64,000 nucleotides of DNA. Origin: Plantago major. Its lineage: Eukaryota; Streptophyta; Magnoliopsida; Lamiales; Plantaginaceae. Numbering within the stretch: the stretch's first letter is position 1; the number at the start of each line of letters is the position of its first letter. The DNA is taken from NCBI GenBank assembly GCA_026545765.1, contig CM048843.1:6492001-6556000 (forward strand), in the 5' to 3' direction. A program made the position numbers and the translations under genes. A model generated the notes under the pieces. It worked only from the letters and a program-made list of their open reading frames with translations, searched no databases and was not told the DNA's origin. Below, piece after piece: positions 43,630 to 56,400 of the stretch.

Positions 43630-46491
43630 ATGGGATATGCTTTTGGTGGTGAGAATGGTGTACTACAAGTTAGGAATGGAGATAAGGTGCTACTGCAAGG
43701 TACAAAGTGCCATGAGTTGTACTATCTGCAGGGAACCACTGTAGTAGGAGAAGGTGCAGCTGTGAGCACTGATAATTCCACCATTTGGCACAATAGATTA
43801 GCACATCTCAGTGAGAAAGGTCTGAAGGAACTTGCTAAACAGGGTCCCATGGGTAATGACAACATATCTAAACTTGATTTCTGTGAGGTATGCATCATGG
43901 GAAAGGCACACAAGACAAGTATGGGCACAGGACAACACTGCACTAAAGCACCACTTGATTATATACACTCAGATCTATGGGGGCCTGCTAGAACAACTAC
44001 TATTGGTGGAGGCAGATACTTCATCTCTATAATAGATGATTTCTCAAGGAAGGTGTGGGTCTACATATTGAAATCCAAAGATGAGGCATTCCAGAAGTTC
44101 AAACACTAGATCATTGAAGTTGAAAATCAGTTAGACAATACTGTGAAGCATTTAAGAACTGACAATGGCCTTGAGTTCTTATCTGCAGAGTTTAATGATT
44201 TTTGTGCTAATAAAGGTATTATTAGGCACAAGAACATACCAGGCACTCCACAACAAAATGGAGTTGCTGAGAGAATGAACAGAACACTGTTGAAGAGAGT
44301 AAGATGCATGATACTCAGTTCATGTATTTCTAAAGCTCTATGGGGAGATGCAGTTACAACTGCTAGCTTCTTGATCAACAGAAGTCCTTCAGCACCTCTA
44401 AAGTTTAAAACACCAGAAGAGATTTGGTCAGGGAGACAACCTGATCTGTCACATTTAAAGGTGTTTGGTTGTTTAGCAATGGCACATGTCAAAGGTGTGA
44501 AAGGATATAAACTGAGGTGTATTGAGCCAGGTGAAAGGGGATGTCTACTGAGCAGGGATGTAGTATTTAATGAGCATGTTATGCCACTGAAAGAAAGGTC
44601 ACTGAGTATAGACACCTCACAGTCTAGTACAGATGAAGTTGGTTTTGAGGTGGGGCCATTCACTGCTCACAGGGTAAATGATCAGACACAGGTTGAAGAA
44701 GAATATATAGTAAATCAAAATCATGATGTTATAGGTGATGATCACTTACTAGAACAACCTGATAATGATACTGCCAATTTCCAATTGACAAGAGATAAAG
44801 CAAGAAGATCACATACAACACTTGATATGTATGGCTTTGGAAGAGTAGCTAAGTCTTTTATGGTGTCCTATGCACTGGTGACAGCTGAAGAGATTGTATC
44901 TCAGGAACCAGGTACATTTATGGAAGCTACTACTTGTTCAGAGAAAGATAAGTGGATTAAAGCTATTACTGAAGAGCTAAATTCACTGAACAAGAACCAT
45001 ACATGGGATATAGTTAATATTCCTAAAGGACAGAAGCTAGTGGGCTGCAAATGGATTTTCAAGAAAAAATTGGAAGTTGCAAATGGTGAACATATCAGAT
45101 ACAAAGCTAGATTGGTGGCAAAGGGCTTTACTCAGAGAGAAGGTGTAGATTACAATGATATATTCTCTCCTGTAGTAAAACACACATCTATCAGACTTCT
45201 ACTTGCACTGGTGGCTCAATTTGGTTTAAATTTGCACCAGTTAGATGTTAAAACTGCATTTCTGCATGGTGAATTAGAGGAAACAATTTACATGCAGTTA
45301 CCTGAGGGGTTGAAGATTAAGGACATGAGTAATTAGGCATGTTTATTAAGTAAATCTCTGTATGGACTAAAGCAAAGTCCAAGACAATGGTACATGAGAT
45401 TTGATGAATATATTACTTCAGTGGATTTCAGAAGAAGCAGCTATGATAGCTATGTGTATCTCTCAGGGAGCTCATCTACAGGTCTTACATATCTATTACT
45501 ATATGTGGATGACATGTTAATAGCTAGCAAAGCTATGAGTGAGCTAAAGAATTTAAAGGAGAAGCTGTATTCTGAGTTTGAGATGAAGGACTTGGGAAAT
45601 GCAAAGAGAATATTGGGCATGGATATTGATAGAATTGAGTCCAGGGATGCTTTAATATTATCTCAAGGAGATTATCTTAAGAAGGTTCTTGTCAGATACA
45701 ATATGAATAAATCTAAAAGTGTATCAGTACCTATCCAGCCTGGTGTCAAGCTATCTCTGAGGCAATGTGCAACAGATGAAACTGAGGTTAATCACATGAG
45801 TACAGTGCCTTATGCAAGTGCTGTAGGAAGTCTCATGTATTCTATGGTCTGTTGTAGGCCTGATCTAGCACACATTATGAGTATGGTTAGTAGATTCATG
45901 GTTGGAGCAGGTAGAGCACACTGGAAAGCTGTAAAGTATCTACTGAGATATGTGGAGGGATCTATTGATATGGGATTGATGTTCAAGAAGGACATGAGTG
46001 CTAATACTCCATTAGTAGGGTATGTGGACTCAAACTTTGCAGCAAATGTGGATACTAGAAAGTCACTTACAGGGTTTGTATTCACTATGTTTGGAACTGC
46101 TGTTAGTTGGAAATCAAGCCAACAAAGTATAGTTGCACTATCAACTACAGAAGCTGAATTAATGACAATGACTGAGGCAGTAAAGGAAGCAATTTGGTTG
46201 AAGGGTCTACTTGAGGAATTTGGAGTTGTGCAGGATTGTGTTCCCATCTACTGTGACAATCAAGGAGCTATACAACTGACAAAACATCAAATGTTTCATG
46301 ATAGGACTAAACATATAGATGTAAGGTGGCATTTTGTCAGGGATGTGATATCTAAGGGCACAGTCAAAGTACTGAAAATTCACACAGATGACAACACTTC
46401 TGAATGTCTTACTAAAGCTGTAACAATCCAGAAGTTTGTTAAGTGTGTATCACTCATGGGGATGAGAAGAAGGGGATCAGTTCTAACCTAA
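43630..46491 (+). pseudogene. Integrase, reverse transcriptase and RNase H of the 5.2-kb copia pol
   Basis: Three frames follow each other: 43630-44109, 44143-45336 and 45394-46491. The first has the GAG-pre-integrase zinc motif (HNRLAHLSEKG, then CEVCIMGK) and the start of the integrase core (HSDLWGP, FISIIDDFSR). The second completes the core (HLRTDNGLEF, TPQQNGVAERMNRT) and begins the reverse transcriptase (ARLVAKGFTQREGVDY, QLDVKTAFLHGEL). The third has the catalytic YVDDML, then the RNase H acids in VDSNFAAN, STTEAEL and CDNQGAI, and ends TKHIDVRWHFVRD. TAG codons separate the frames at 44107-44109 and 45334-45336. A short region after KGYKLRC appears deleted in the integrase tail. Product function would be cDNA synthesis and integration. 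Confidence 0.9.
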
Positions 46492-46556
46492 GGAGCTGGA
46501 GCAAGGGAGCAGTTCTAACTTTAGGAACTGGAGGCATTTCAGGCAATAATTAAGCT

Positions 46557-46568
46557 AAGGTGGAGATT
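46557..46568 (+). promoter_or_regulatory. Polypurine tract of the 5.2-kb copia element
   Basis: AAGGTGGAGATT lies immediately before the 3' LTR, the plus-strand primer position in copia elements. Confidence 0.75.
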
Positions 46569-47115
46569 TATGAAGAGTAGCTTAATTAACAAGGAGTTGT
46601 AGTGGACGGCTAGGATCAAATCTGGAAGATCAATGGTGGAGATGTGATTGGCGGTTATGAGCAAGGAGGGAAAGTTAGTTTGTAACTAACTTTGGCAGCT
46701 TCCAGCTTATTCTTCTGATTCAAGTTTCTCTGATTGTTAGTTTGTTATATAGCTTCTGTAACTGTTTGTTAAAGAGAGAGTCATCATAATCATCAATCAA
46801 TTTCTGAGTGTAAACACTTGTGAAGAGAAGTTGAGAGAGAATAGTCGATTCAATTGAGAGAAGAGTGAATTAGGATTTCAATTCTCTGTAACTTGTAATT
46901 CTCTTGAGAGATTGAATCTCATCCATAGTGAAGGTCATTGCCTGGCCCGTGCACGTAGATCCATTTATCGAAGCACGTAAAATCTCGTGTGTTATTCTCT
47001 GTTTTCTGAGTTTTGTTGTTTGTAACGTTTGTTCTTGTTATTGTGACGATTCTGGGTAATTTGCGACACTTTATTCATCGGTTTTGGTTTCTGCAAATTG
47101 GCTCTAAACACTACA
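46569..47115 (+). repeat. 3' LTR of the 5.2-kb copia element
   Basis: Pairs with 25789-26336. Its first dinucleotide is TA instead of TG, a single change. TSD TTTAG follows. Confidence 0.95.
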
Positions 47116-47120
47116 TTTAG

Positions 47121-49175
47121 GATCTGTGTATTAACTTAAATTTCTATATCCACATTTTGAAAGGTTTGTTTTGGGATGCACTACTTAATTGATCCTTCTA
47201 TAGTTCTACATACATTCATGTGCTCCAGAGTTTGGTGTAGACTGTGTTTTAAGATTCACATGAAGAAGCAGAAAATCTAGCAATGACCCTAGAAAAGTTA
47301 GAGAGGAAATCCTCTCATGGTCTAGAGTTTGAAATCAGTAAGACTCCTCGAAAATTAATTTTCAATTACGATCCGGTTCAAAAAGTACGGTCAAAGTTGT
47401 CGTCAAAAGAACAAATTTAAATTGGATGGTTCAAGTAATACATGAAATTAAAGTTGACTAGCGTCAACTGAACCTTACGTAATTAAGAATCATAAATTTC
47501 AATCAAACTCTCATAATACCGGAAAGAGCACGAAAGAAACGAACTCAAAATCGAGAAGTATCAACACAATTCAGTTGAGCGATATGTATTTGGTGCAAAC
47601 ACAAAATAGTAGTTGAAATCAACTACCACTATTTAGTTAATTTGTAAATGAAATGTTGTGCTAGCTAGTAAATTGACTATTTAAATAGTACTATGTAAAT
47701 AAATTCTATCTCCCTAACTACACTAATGTATACACACTTGTACATATACAAGAATACCACATACTTGTACTTCATCCTACACTATAATTAGTCTTCTTCC
47801 TCATTCACGCTCTCATTCTCCAACACTTCAACCTCCATTGATAAACCTCCATAGCCAAACCTCTTTAAGCTTCAAATCCCCACTTATCCTCCACCATTTC
47901 TCACATGCAAATACATATTCCTTATCCTCTCAACTTGAGAAAGCTAATGACACAACTCAATTTATGATCAAAGCACAATCAAAGAAGTTAGAAGGTAATA
48001 AATCTCACTCACTCTTCTCCCTTTCAATTTTATTCCATAATCTCAATTGTCTTCCACACTAACACATCTAAGTCCATTCAACACTTGCTAGGAGTTCAAT
48101 TTGTCAATACAATTTCGAAGTGGAGAATGAATTCATCCAAAACCCTATGAGAAAAGTGATAAGGTGGGTTAAAATCATTCTTCTAAAACTACTTTCTAAT
48201 CTTGATGCATGCATGTTTTCTTGATGAAATATTGATCACTTTTCCCTTACAAATTAAAGTAAATGAGCAATTTGGCCTTAGCATTGATTGGGTAAGTCAC
48301 TTAATGAATTGCATGTTGATTTGAAGAAGTAGAAGCTCAAATCTTGAAATTTCTTAAATCCCGTAAGCAATCTGCCCTGTTTTTGTAAAATACAAAATAA
48401 ATACTTTTGCTCGTTTATTGATGTTGCGAATTAATAATAAACAAAATAGATGATTAATACCAATTCATCCTTAAGCATACGTAATGTGATTAAAATTATG
48501 AAATACTTAGGTTGAAGCAGGGCGACCCTTTTTTGCAAAGAAGCACCATTTCTTCATGTGTCAGAGTGTTTGGTTCTAAATTTGATGTACCTGCACAAAG
48601 CTAGCTCTATGTTCTTTATTTAATCTCGAGCTCACCATCTATGACCATTTGGTATGATGGTGCTGATTATGAATTGGGGACCACAAACTGCCCATGGAAT
48701 TCATGTGTAAATCATGTTGGCCGTAACTATCTATTTCTAATTTTCTGATACTCAATTGGTTATATGCATGGTATAACCATTAGCGCAGCCACTTTGGGAG
48801 ACAAAATGAAGGATCTCGGTTGAGCAAGAAATGGCATCTCTGAAGTTGGAAAATCAAATACAATTTAGGAGTAATCAGCTGGGAAAAATAATGGATTAGA
48901 CAACCTGAAAGTAATTCATTTGGCTCCAATTCTGTTGTTAGAAAAAATGTTGGTTTGGTTTTGTATTGAGGTGGTCATGTTCTACGGCCGCCGTGAACAA
49001 AGCTACTCGATGAAGTCGGCAAAGAAGAGAAGAAAATGCTTAAGTGACTTTATGACTGAAGATGATGAAGAGCAATGATTGATTTAAATTTTACTATGTT
49101 TAACATTAAATCGAGAGCCGAATTTATATTGAGAGCAATCACGTTTATTTTAGAAAATGTTTAACATGTTTATTA
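47121..49175. other. No gene recognised
   Basis: AT-rich flank to the right of the copia nest. The 74-codon frame at 47838-48062 lacks any domain. Several short T/A runs; no clear TIRs. Confidence 0.45.
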
Positions 49176-49315
49176 CTCCCTTTGTCTCGAATAACTACAT
49201 TAAGGGAGACATAATCTATAAAACATGAGATAAAGTTTTCATTTATGATGTGAGAAGATGAGATTTAAACGAACAAAAAGTTGAAATTGGAAAGATGACA
49301 TTTGAGCAGATGGAG
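49176..49315. mobile_element. Stowaway MITE
   Basis: The left end CTCCCTTTGTCTCG and the right end, reverse-complemented, CTCCATCTGCTCAA form the typical Stowaway inverted repeat, flanked by TA at 49174-49175 and 49316-49317. Total length 140 bp. Confidence 0.75.
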
Positions 49316-49664
49316 TATTGCCCAATTTGAACTCTAAGTTTTAGTATTGAAAAACAATTTTCCCAAACTCCAGGTAATATTCACACTTTGATTGTACCTA
49401 TAAGGTAAATTGGCTTAAGAATTGTTGGTTGAAAATCACAACCATAATCGGTTCATAATATTAACATCCAGCATCACGTTTTTAACATTATCTGTGCCTG
49501 TTGCAACCGACCAGCTATAACTTCAACCGATCATAATTTCCAATTTTTGGACTAAACATGACACCCAAAACTTTGGGGGCATATGTGCCATTCCCATGAA
49601 ATATTTTGTACAGTTACAAGTTACAACTCTTCATGTGCACTACAAGAAATTACTGAAAAAACGA

Positions 49665-49955
49665 CGTTATGGGGCGACGGATTTTATCCGTCGCCAAACC
49701 TAGCGGCGGAAAATAGTTATTCGTCGCTTATTAGCGACGGATATTGTTATCCGTCGCTATATGGGCGACGGATTTTATTAATCCGTCGCCCATACTTTGA
49801 CTTTTAAAAATAAAAAATAAAAAAAATAAAATATATTAACGACGGATAATTTATCCGTCGTTAATATTTATATTTAAAATTAAAAAAAAATCAACCGACG
49901 GATACTTTATCCGTCGCTCCTGTAGCGACGGATCGGTCTGGGCCGACGGATACGG
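49665..49955. repeat. CACTA subterminal repeats
   Basis: GCGACGGAT...ATCCGTCGC units recur about seven times as near-perfect small palindromes (for example GGCGACGGATTTTATCCGTC). Such arrays bind the element's own DNA-binding protein in En/Spm. Confidence 0.85.
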
Positions 49956-50239
49956 GGTTTTAGCAGACTGCTCCTCTGAATCAGAAGCCATTTCGCTCTT
50001 CTTCTTCCTTTCTCCTCCGCTTTATTCCTTTCTCCTCCTTCTCCTCCGTCAAATCCGGCCAATTGTTGACGATTCTTCTCAATCTTGGTGTCAATTCGAA
50101 GATCGTTGGACGAGGAGCTCGTTTCTTCCATCAATTTCAAATTTCATCCGCTATTTTCTTCGGAATCAACAGTATTTTGGCTAAACCCTAACTTTTTGAA
50201 ATTTGGGATTTTTTTGATTTTTGACTACTTATTCTCAAT

Positions 50240-50560
50240 TGTATGTTTATATGAAGTATGTAGTAGCTTGATTAGTTAATTTGATCAATTATATGTAATT
50301 TGATATGTATATGTAATTTGATTTGTATATGTAATTTGATAGTTAGTTTAGTTAATTTGATATGAATGTATGTAGTAATTCAATATGTATGTATGTTAAT
50401 TTGATAAGTATGTATGTAGTGAAGTATGTATGTTAATTAATTATGTATGTAGTTAGTTTAGTTAGTTTAGTTAATTTGATATGTATGTTAAGTATGTATG
50501 TAGTTAGTTTAGTTAATTTGATATGTATGTAAGTAGTAGTTGGAGTTGATTTGATAAATT
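50240..50560. repeat. Degenerate TTAGTTTAATTTGATATGTATG repeat
   Basis: Short words GTATGTA, TTAATTTGATA and TTAGTTTAG repeat irregularly in the CACTA leader. No frame of note. Confidence 0.7.
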
Positions 50561-50826
50561 CGTATATGTACTAAATTACGAGGATGTAGTTAAGTGTTTT
50601 GAGCGACGGATAATATGTTGATTATATTAACGTGTAATTTATAATTTATAACTCGTAGTAGTAAAACACTTAATAAATTTTGTAACATATCGAACACTTA
50701 ATAATTAATTTATAAGGAACATATAATAATTAACAATTAATCTCTACAATCTTCTTATCCGAATTGGAATCGATCTAATAAATTAAATACGATCTAATCA
50801 ATTGGAACAGGTTAAAAACGTATACA

Positions 50827-51243
50827 ATGAATTCCGACCGTTCATGGATGTACGATCGTACGGCGGTAAATGGCAGAGTTTCTAGGAGTTTTGTAGAAGG
50901 GGTTAAAGGTTTCATCTCGTTTGCCATGGGACGTCCGGCTTGTGCAACTGGAGGTTTGATAAAGTGCCCTTGCACATTGGAAACCTGTAGAAACAAGCAA
51001 TTTATGACTCCTACAGCAATATTCGAGCACTTGCGACGTTATGGATTCATGCCTGAGTATCATGTATGGATTCATCACGGTGAGGAAGCACCGTCCATGG
51101 CATACCTCCAATGGAGGGAGATGCGGGGTTTGGGGCCGCCTATTGAGTGCCTTTCTACTTGTCGGAACATGTGCATGGTGTATTGGGAGGAGGATGTAGA
51201 TATGTTGGAATGCAAGTTCTGTGGTAGGGAGCGTCACAAGTGA
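50827..51243 (+). pseudogene. First, internally deleted copy of the CACTA transposase N-terminus
   Basis: MNSDRSWMYDRT, then GLIKCPCTLETCRNKQF and VWIHHGEE match the transposase-associated domain at the start of plant CACTA transposases. After about residue 90 the frame jumps to MRGLGPPIECLSTCRNMCMVYWEED and a CKFCGRER zinc-like end, which in the second copy lie some 150 residues later. This copy has therefore lost the middle of the region. It ends with a TGA at 51241-51243. Confidence 0.75.
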
Positions 51244-51512
51244 TGAGGAGGGGGCTGCAAGAGAAAGAATCATTTGATAATCCGTTTTGTCTCTAGGCTT
51301 GTATAACTAGTACTCATTAGTTGATTTATGAAACCAAACATTATGGTAAAATTGAAGCTAATGTAACTTATATTATGTAATGCCGTAACAATTGATGTTG
51401 AAGCTAATATAACTTATATTACGTAGCAATTGATTGAAATTGATTTATTATCGTACATGATAGACCTCGATCTAATGAATTCAAATGTGTCAGGTTATTA
51501 TCTAATTATTCA

Positions 51513-52930
51513 ATGAATATTGATCGTTCATGGATGTATTGTCGTACTTTAAATGGCAGAGTTCAATTGAGTTTTCTGAAAGGGGTTGAAGGTTTCATTG
51601 CATTTGCAATCTCAAATCCGGCTTGTGTAAAGGATGGGTTGATAAAGTGCCCTTGTGCAATGAAACAGTGCAGAAACAAGCAATACGTGACTCCTACAGC
51701 GGGAAACAAGCAATACGTGACTCCTACAGCGGTAGTCCAGCACTTGAGGAAAAATGGATTCCTGCCTGCATATCAGGTATGGAATCATCATGGTGAGGAA
51801 GCAGCACAGTCCAATACATATGACCAATACAGACAGCGTGGAAGGAAGAGAAAAAATGAACAAGTCGGGGAACAAAGTACATCTGTAGGCGATGCTATTC
51901 GAGCTCGAGTCGAACAAATGGTGTATGATGCTGCAGTGGCAGAGTTCATGGACACAAGTAACATTGAAACCGAGGTGGAGGTGGAGGAACCACCGAATCC
52001 CGAGGATCAGGTGTTCTTTGACTTGTTAGAATCATCAAGGAAGCCGGTTTATCCGGGGTGTAAGCTCACTGAGTTGTCTTTGTTGGCTCGGCTAATGAGT
52101 TGTAAGGCTAATGGCAAGCAATCTGAAACGAGCTTCAATGAATGGGTTGACGTAATGTCGGACCTTTGTCCTAAAGAAAACCTAGTTCCCACCAACTTTT
52201 ACCAAGCGAAGAAAAAGATGCGGGGTTTAGGGTTGCCTGTGGTAACCATAGACTGTTGTCTGAAAATGTGCATAATCTATTGGGAGGAGGATGCAGATCT
52301 AATACAATGCAAGTTCTGTGGTAAGGAACGGTACAAGCGTTACAAGGAGGGGGCTGCAAAGAAATGACAGAAGAAAAATCTCCCACATAAGAAAATGTGG
52401 TACTTCCCTCTAGCACCTCGTTTGAAAAGATTGTATGCTTCAAGTGCTTCTGCGGATAAAATGCGGTGGCACAAGGAGCGAGTAATCTCGGATAATGCAG
52501 AAGATGGTAGAATAGACCATCCAGCAGACTCACCCGCATGAAAATTGTTTGACAAGACATATCCAGAGTTTGCAGCCGAATCTAGAAATGTACGATTGGG
52601 ACTTTGTACGGATGGTTTTAACCCGTTCGGGAGTGAACGAAAATACTCTTGTTGGCCATTTATGCTCACACCGTACAACCTGCCCCCCGGTGAGTGCATG
52701 AAGGAGCCATTCATGTTTCTGACTGCGTTGGTGCCTGGGCCGAAAGATCCTGGACTGACGTTGGATATTTTCTTGCAACCCCTAATCAAGGAGCTGATCG
52801 AGTTGTGGACGGATGGTATCCCTGCATATGATGTCTCGACCAAAAAGAACTTCACCTTGAGAGCAGCTCTTCTTTGGACCGTGAGTGACTTTCCTGCGTA
52901 CTCCATGCTATCTGGAAGGAAAACCGCAGG
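51513..52930 (+). pseudogene. CACTA tnp2-type transposase, truncated
   Basis: Starts MNIDRSWMYCRT with the same transposase-associated domain (CPCAMKQCRNKQ). A 30-bp direct duplication repeats NKQYVTPTAG at about residues 55-74. After a charged linker come SLLARLMSCKANGKQS, the CKFCGKERY zinc-like block and the tnp2 domain proper (KLFDKTYPEFA, LGLCTDGFNPFG, FMLTPYNLPPGECMK, SDFPAYSMLSG). In-frame TGA codons at 52365-52367 and 52539-52541 interrupt it. The frame is cut at 52930, just where the family's TAG-K-L-ACP stretch should follow. The transposase would bind the element ends and cut them; this copy cannot. Confidence 0.85.
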
Positions 52931-53032
52931 GACTAGCAAAGCTGCTTAGAATTGTAGGAGCTGGCAAATTCTCCCATGTCACTTTTTCTGGAAAGAAATT
53001 GGACCAACCAGAGACTAGCAAAGCTGCTTAGA

Positions 53033-53460
53033 AAAGATCTCAGATAGCTTCAAGTGCTCGAAACGGTATTGGCTACAAAGACATCGGAAAACAACTTGCT
53101 CATGAGTACAAGCAGGAGCAAGAACGATGGCTGAAAGCTAGAATTGCTCAAAGCAATTATCAGAAGTGGAAGTTAAATCAAGCCACTGAAAATCTGAATG
53201 CCAGGGCTAGAAGAAATCTGGCAAGGAAAGCTAAGTTTGCTGAAAAGCAAACTCAGAAACCTGACAGGTATCTGAAAGCATCATATGGAGCACCTAGGAA
53301 CACACCAAGGAAGAAAATAATTCTTACTAATGATAACATTCATTCAAATAGAATTCCTCCTTATGTTCTGTCGAGACAAAGAATATTTCAAAGAAATTCA
53401 TTCAAAAATGGATTCCTACTGGAAGATCTTTTAATTCTGACGGTTCCATCAAAGATATGA
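53033..53460 (+). pseudogene. gag extension, copy B
   Basis: Basic helical sequence (KQLAHEYKQEQERWLK, RARRNLARKAKFAEK) matches 39339-39760 of copy A. An in-frame stop sits in the left part and a frameshift lies near 53367. No CCHC knuckle remains in this copy. Confidence 0.75.
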
Positions 53461-53486
53461 GAACCTAATCTCCTGTTTCCTGTTGT

Positions 53487-56400
53487 GTGCAGAATGCTTC
53501 CTGGACTAAAGCACAATGGCTATTTGATAGTGGATGCGGAAAGCACATGACAGGAGACAAAGCAAATCTGGTCGATTACAAAGCTTGCAACACAGGACCA
53601 GATATCGAGTTCTTTGGAGGAGAATTAAATCCCTCTCGGGATTTGGCAACGTCAAATTGGGGACTTTAACAATCACGGCGTATTACATGTTAAGGATTTG
53701 AAATATAATCTATTTAGCATGAGCCGGTTTCCGACAAGGTTTTACTATAAAGTTCAAAGCTAAATACTGCAAACTAATTGACAATGAGTCAAAGCAGACA
53801 TTCTTAGTTGGTCGGCGGAAAGGCAGTCTTTATGTTGCCGATTGGGCATCTGCCACAACTGAAGAATGTCTCATGGTGAGTCAATCTGGTCACACAGAAG
53901 AGCACTGGTTATGGCACAAAAGAATGAGTCACTTGAACTTCAAAACTCGAATGACTTGCCAAGAAAGAGTTAGTGGTTGGCCTTCCCGAATATCTTTCGA
54001 GAAAGGATGGTATCATTACACTTTGTCGGATGGGGAAACAATCTAAGATCTCTTTCAAGTCCAAAATCGGACACTCTAGTGTTAGACCACTGCAACTATT
54101 ACACATGGATCTTTTGAATCATCGTAACTAGTTATGCGAGGAAAGAAGTATGGTCCGTTGTTGTAGATGACTTCTCAAGATTCACTTGGGTTGTCTTTCT
54201 GAAACACAAATCTGATGCCAGGGTGGATATACCAAACTTGCTGAAAAAGCTTGAAGTCATGAAAAATGACAAGGTATCTGCAATCAGAACAGACCATGGT
54301 ACTGAGTTTGTCAACCAGTACATAAAGGAGTTTTGTACCTGCAAAGGTATACAACACCAACTTTCCTCTGTAAGAACACCTCAACAAAATGGTGTTGCGA
54401 AAAGCAGAACCCTTAAAGAAGGCTGCAAGGACAATGCTAGGCGACAACGAAATAAGTGAAATTTATTGGGTTGAAGTCGTAAACAAACTTGCTACACTCG
54501 TAATGATGTTTGATAAACAAACACCATGACAAGACCCCCTATGAAATCTTGGTTGGTAGACCCCCTAATATCAAACATCTGAGAGTATTTGGTTGTAAAT
54601 GTTTTGTTCTAAACAATGGGAAAGATTATCTGAGAACATTTCAACCAAAGGCAGATGAAGGTGTATTTCTTGGTTATTCCACAAATAGCAAAGCCTACAG
54701 AGTTTACAACAAAAGAACAAAGAAAATTGAAGAATCAATTCATGTTGTATTCTATGAAGGAAATAAGAAAACACCTCCTAATGATGAACTCTCAGAAAGG
54801 TTCAAAGAACTATTACTGAGGGATTCTAAAGAAGAATCCTCAGAAAGGAGAAACATCATTATGGAAAGTTATGATGACTCTGACGTAGAAAAGCTTGAAA
54901 TGCCTAGTAACAACAAGATGACTCACAGACATGATGAGGAATTTCCTATGAGTTTTCCAGAAATGGAACAGGTTACTGAGAACCTTCATCATGAAGAGGT
55001 ATCTGAAAATGAGACTGCTGAAATGCAAGTTCCAGATATCTCTAACACTGAAAAAGTGTCAGATATCCATGACATTTCCCATATGTCAGATATCTCAGAT
55101 ACTGAAAAAGTATCAAATCATAATCTTAGTGCTTCACATTCAAATCACTTGGATATTGATCCTACTAGCACTAAACCTATGATGAGATGGATCAAAGATC
55201 ATCCTGCAAAGGATGTAATTGGACCAATTAATAAAGGTGTTAGGACTAGGAGAGCAATAGCTGAAAATGCTAATTCTCTCTTTGGATGTTTCATCTCGAA
55301 TATTGAACCTAAAAATATAGAAGAAGCATTAGGAGACCAAGACTGGATCTCTGAAATGCAAGAAGAGTTGGATCAATTTGAGAGAAACAAAGTCTGGAAA
55401 CTAGTTCCATTTATAGAAGGAATATCTGTGATTGGAACTAAATGAGTTTTCAGAAACAAGATGAATGAATCTGGTGAAATAACCAGAAACAAAGCAAGAT
55501 TGGTTGCCAAGGGATTTACCCAGACTGAAGGCTTAGATTTTTGGAGTCATATGCACCAGTTGCAGATTGGATGCAATAAGACTCTTTCTAGCCTTCGACT
55601 CATAAAGATTTCAAAGTTTATCAGATGGATGTCAAAAGTGCATTCTTAAACGGTGAACTTGCAGAAGAAGTTTATGTTGAGCAACCACCTGGCTTTGAAG
55701 TTTCCTCAGAAAGTAGAATGGTCTATAAACTACAGAAAGCTCTGTATGGATGAACAGATCCAAGAGCATGGTATGACACTTTGGCCAAGTACCTTCTGGA
55801 AAGTGGTTTCAAGAAAGGTGAAGTTGATAAAACTTTATTTACCTTAAATCATGACGGAAAACTACTCTTAGTTCAAGTATATGTTGATGACATCATATTT
55901 GGATCTAAGGACAAGCAACTTTGTAATGACTTTGCAAATCTCATGAAAAGCAAGTTTGAGATGAGCATGATGGGAGAAATGAATTATTTTCTAGGATTGC
56001 AAGTCAAGCAACTCAATGATGGAATATTCATTAGTCAAACAAAGTATGCAAAAGATATGCTCACAAAATTCAATCTTAAGCCTTCTGAAAAGAATGCTAA
56101 GATACCTATGAGCATTGGAACCAAAATGACCTATACTGAATCAGATAAGAGTGTTGAAGAACATAAGTATAGGAAATTGATAGGTTCACTACTTTACCTC
56201 ACTGCAAGTAGACCTGATATTCAATACGCCGTTGGAGTATGTGCTAGATTTCAGACAAATCCAATGCAAACACACTACAACATTGCTATGAAAATATTAA
56301 GGTATGTAAGTAGATGTAGGATTGTGGTATCCTAAAGAAAGCGGATTGAGTTTAGCTGGGTACTCGGGAATGATTATCTTTGGATCACGCTGATAGGAAA

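Larger units (their letters stand above)
25789..47115 (+). mobile_element. Ty1/copia retrotransposon, split by a nested element
   Basis: LTRs at 25789-26336 and 46569-47115 are nearly identical. The element is flanked by the 5-bp duplication TTTAG (25784-25788 and 47116-47120). Removing the nested element at 27521-43627 and one copy of its target duplication leaves about 5.2 kb with gag, protease, integrase, reverse transcriptase and RNase H in copia order, all on the plus strand. Integrase before reverse transcriptase identifies Ty1/copia. Several stop codons and a frameshift disable it. Confidence 0.95.
49638..52930 (+). mobile_element. CACTA (En/Spm) transposon, 5' part only
   Basis: Begins with the terminal CACTACAAGAAATTACTG at 49638, the classic CACTA end, followed by subterminal repeats, a leader and tnp2-type transposase coding DNA. 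It stops inside the transposase gene at about 52930, where it is fused to copy B of the 16-kb family. No 3' terminus is seen in the window. The 3 bp before the end are GTG; their partner is absent. Confidence 0.85.
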
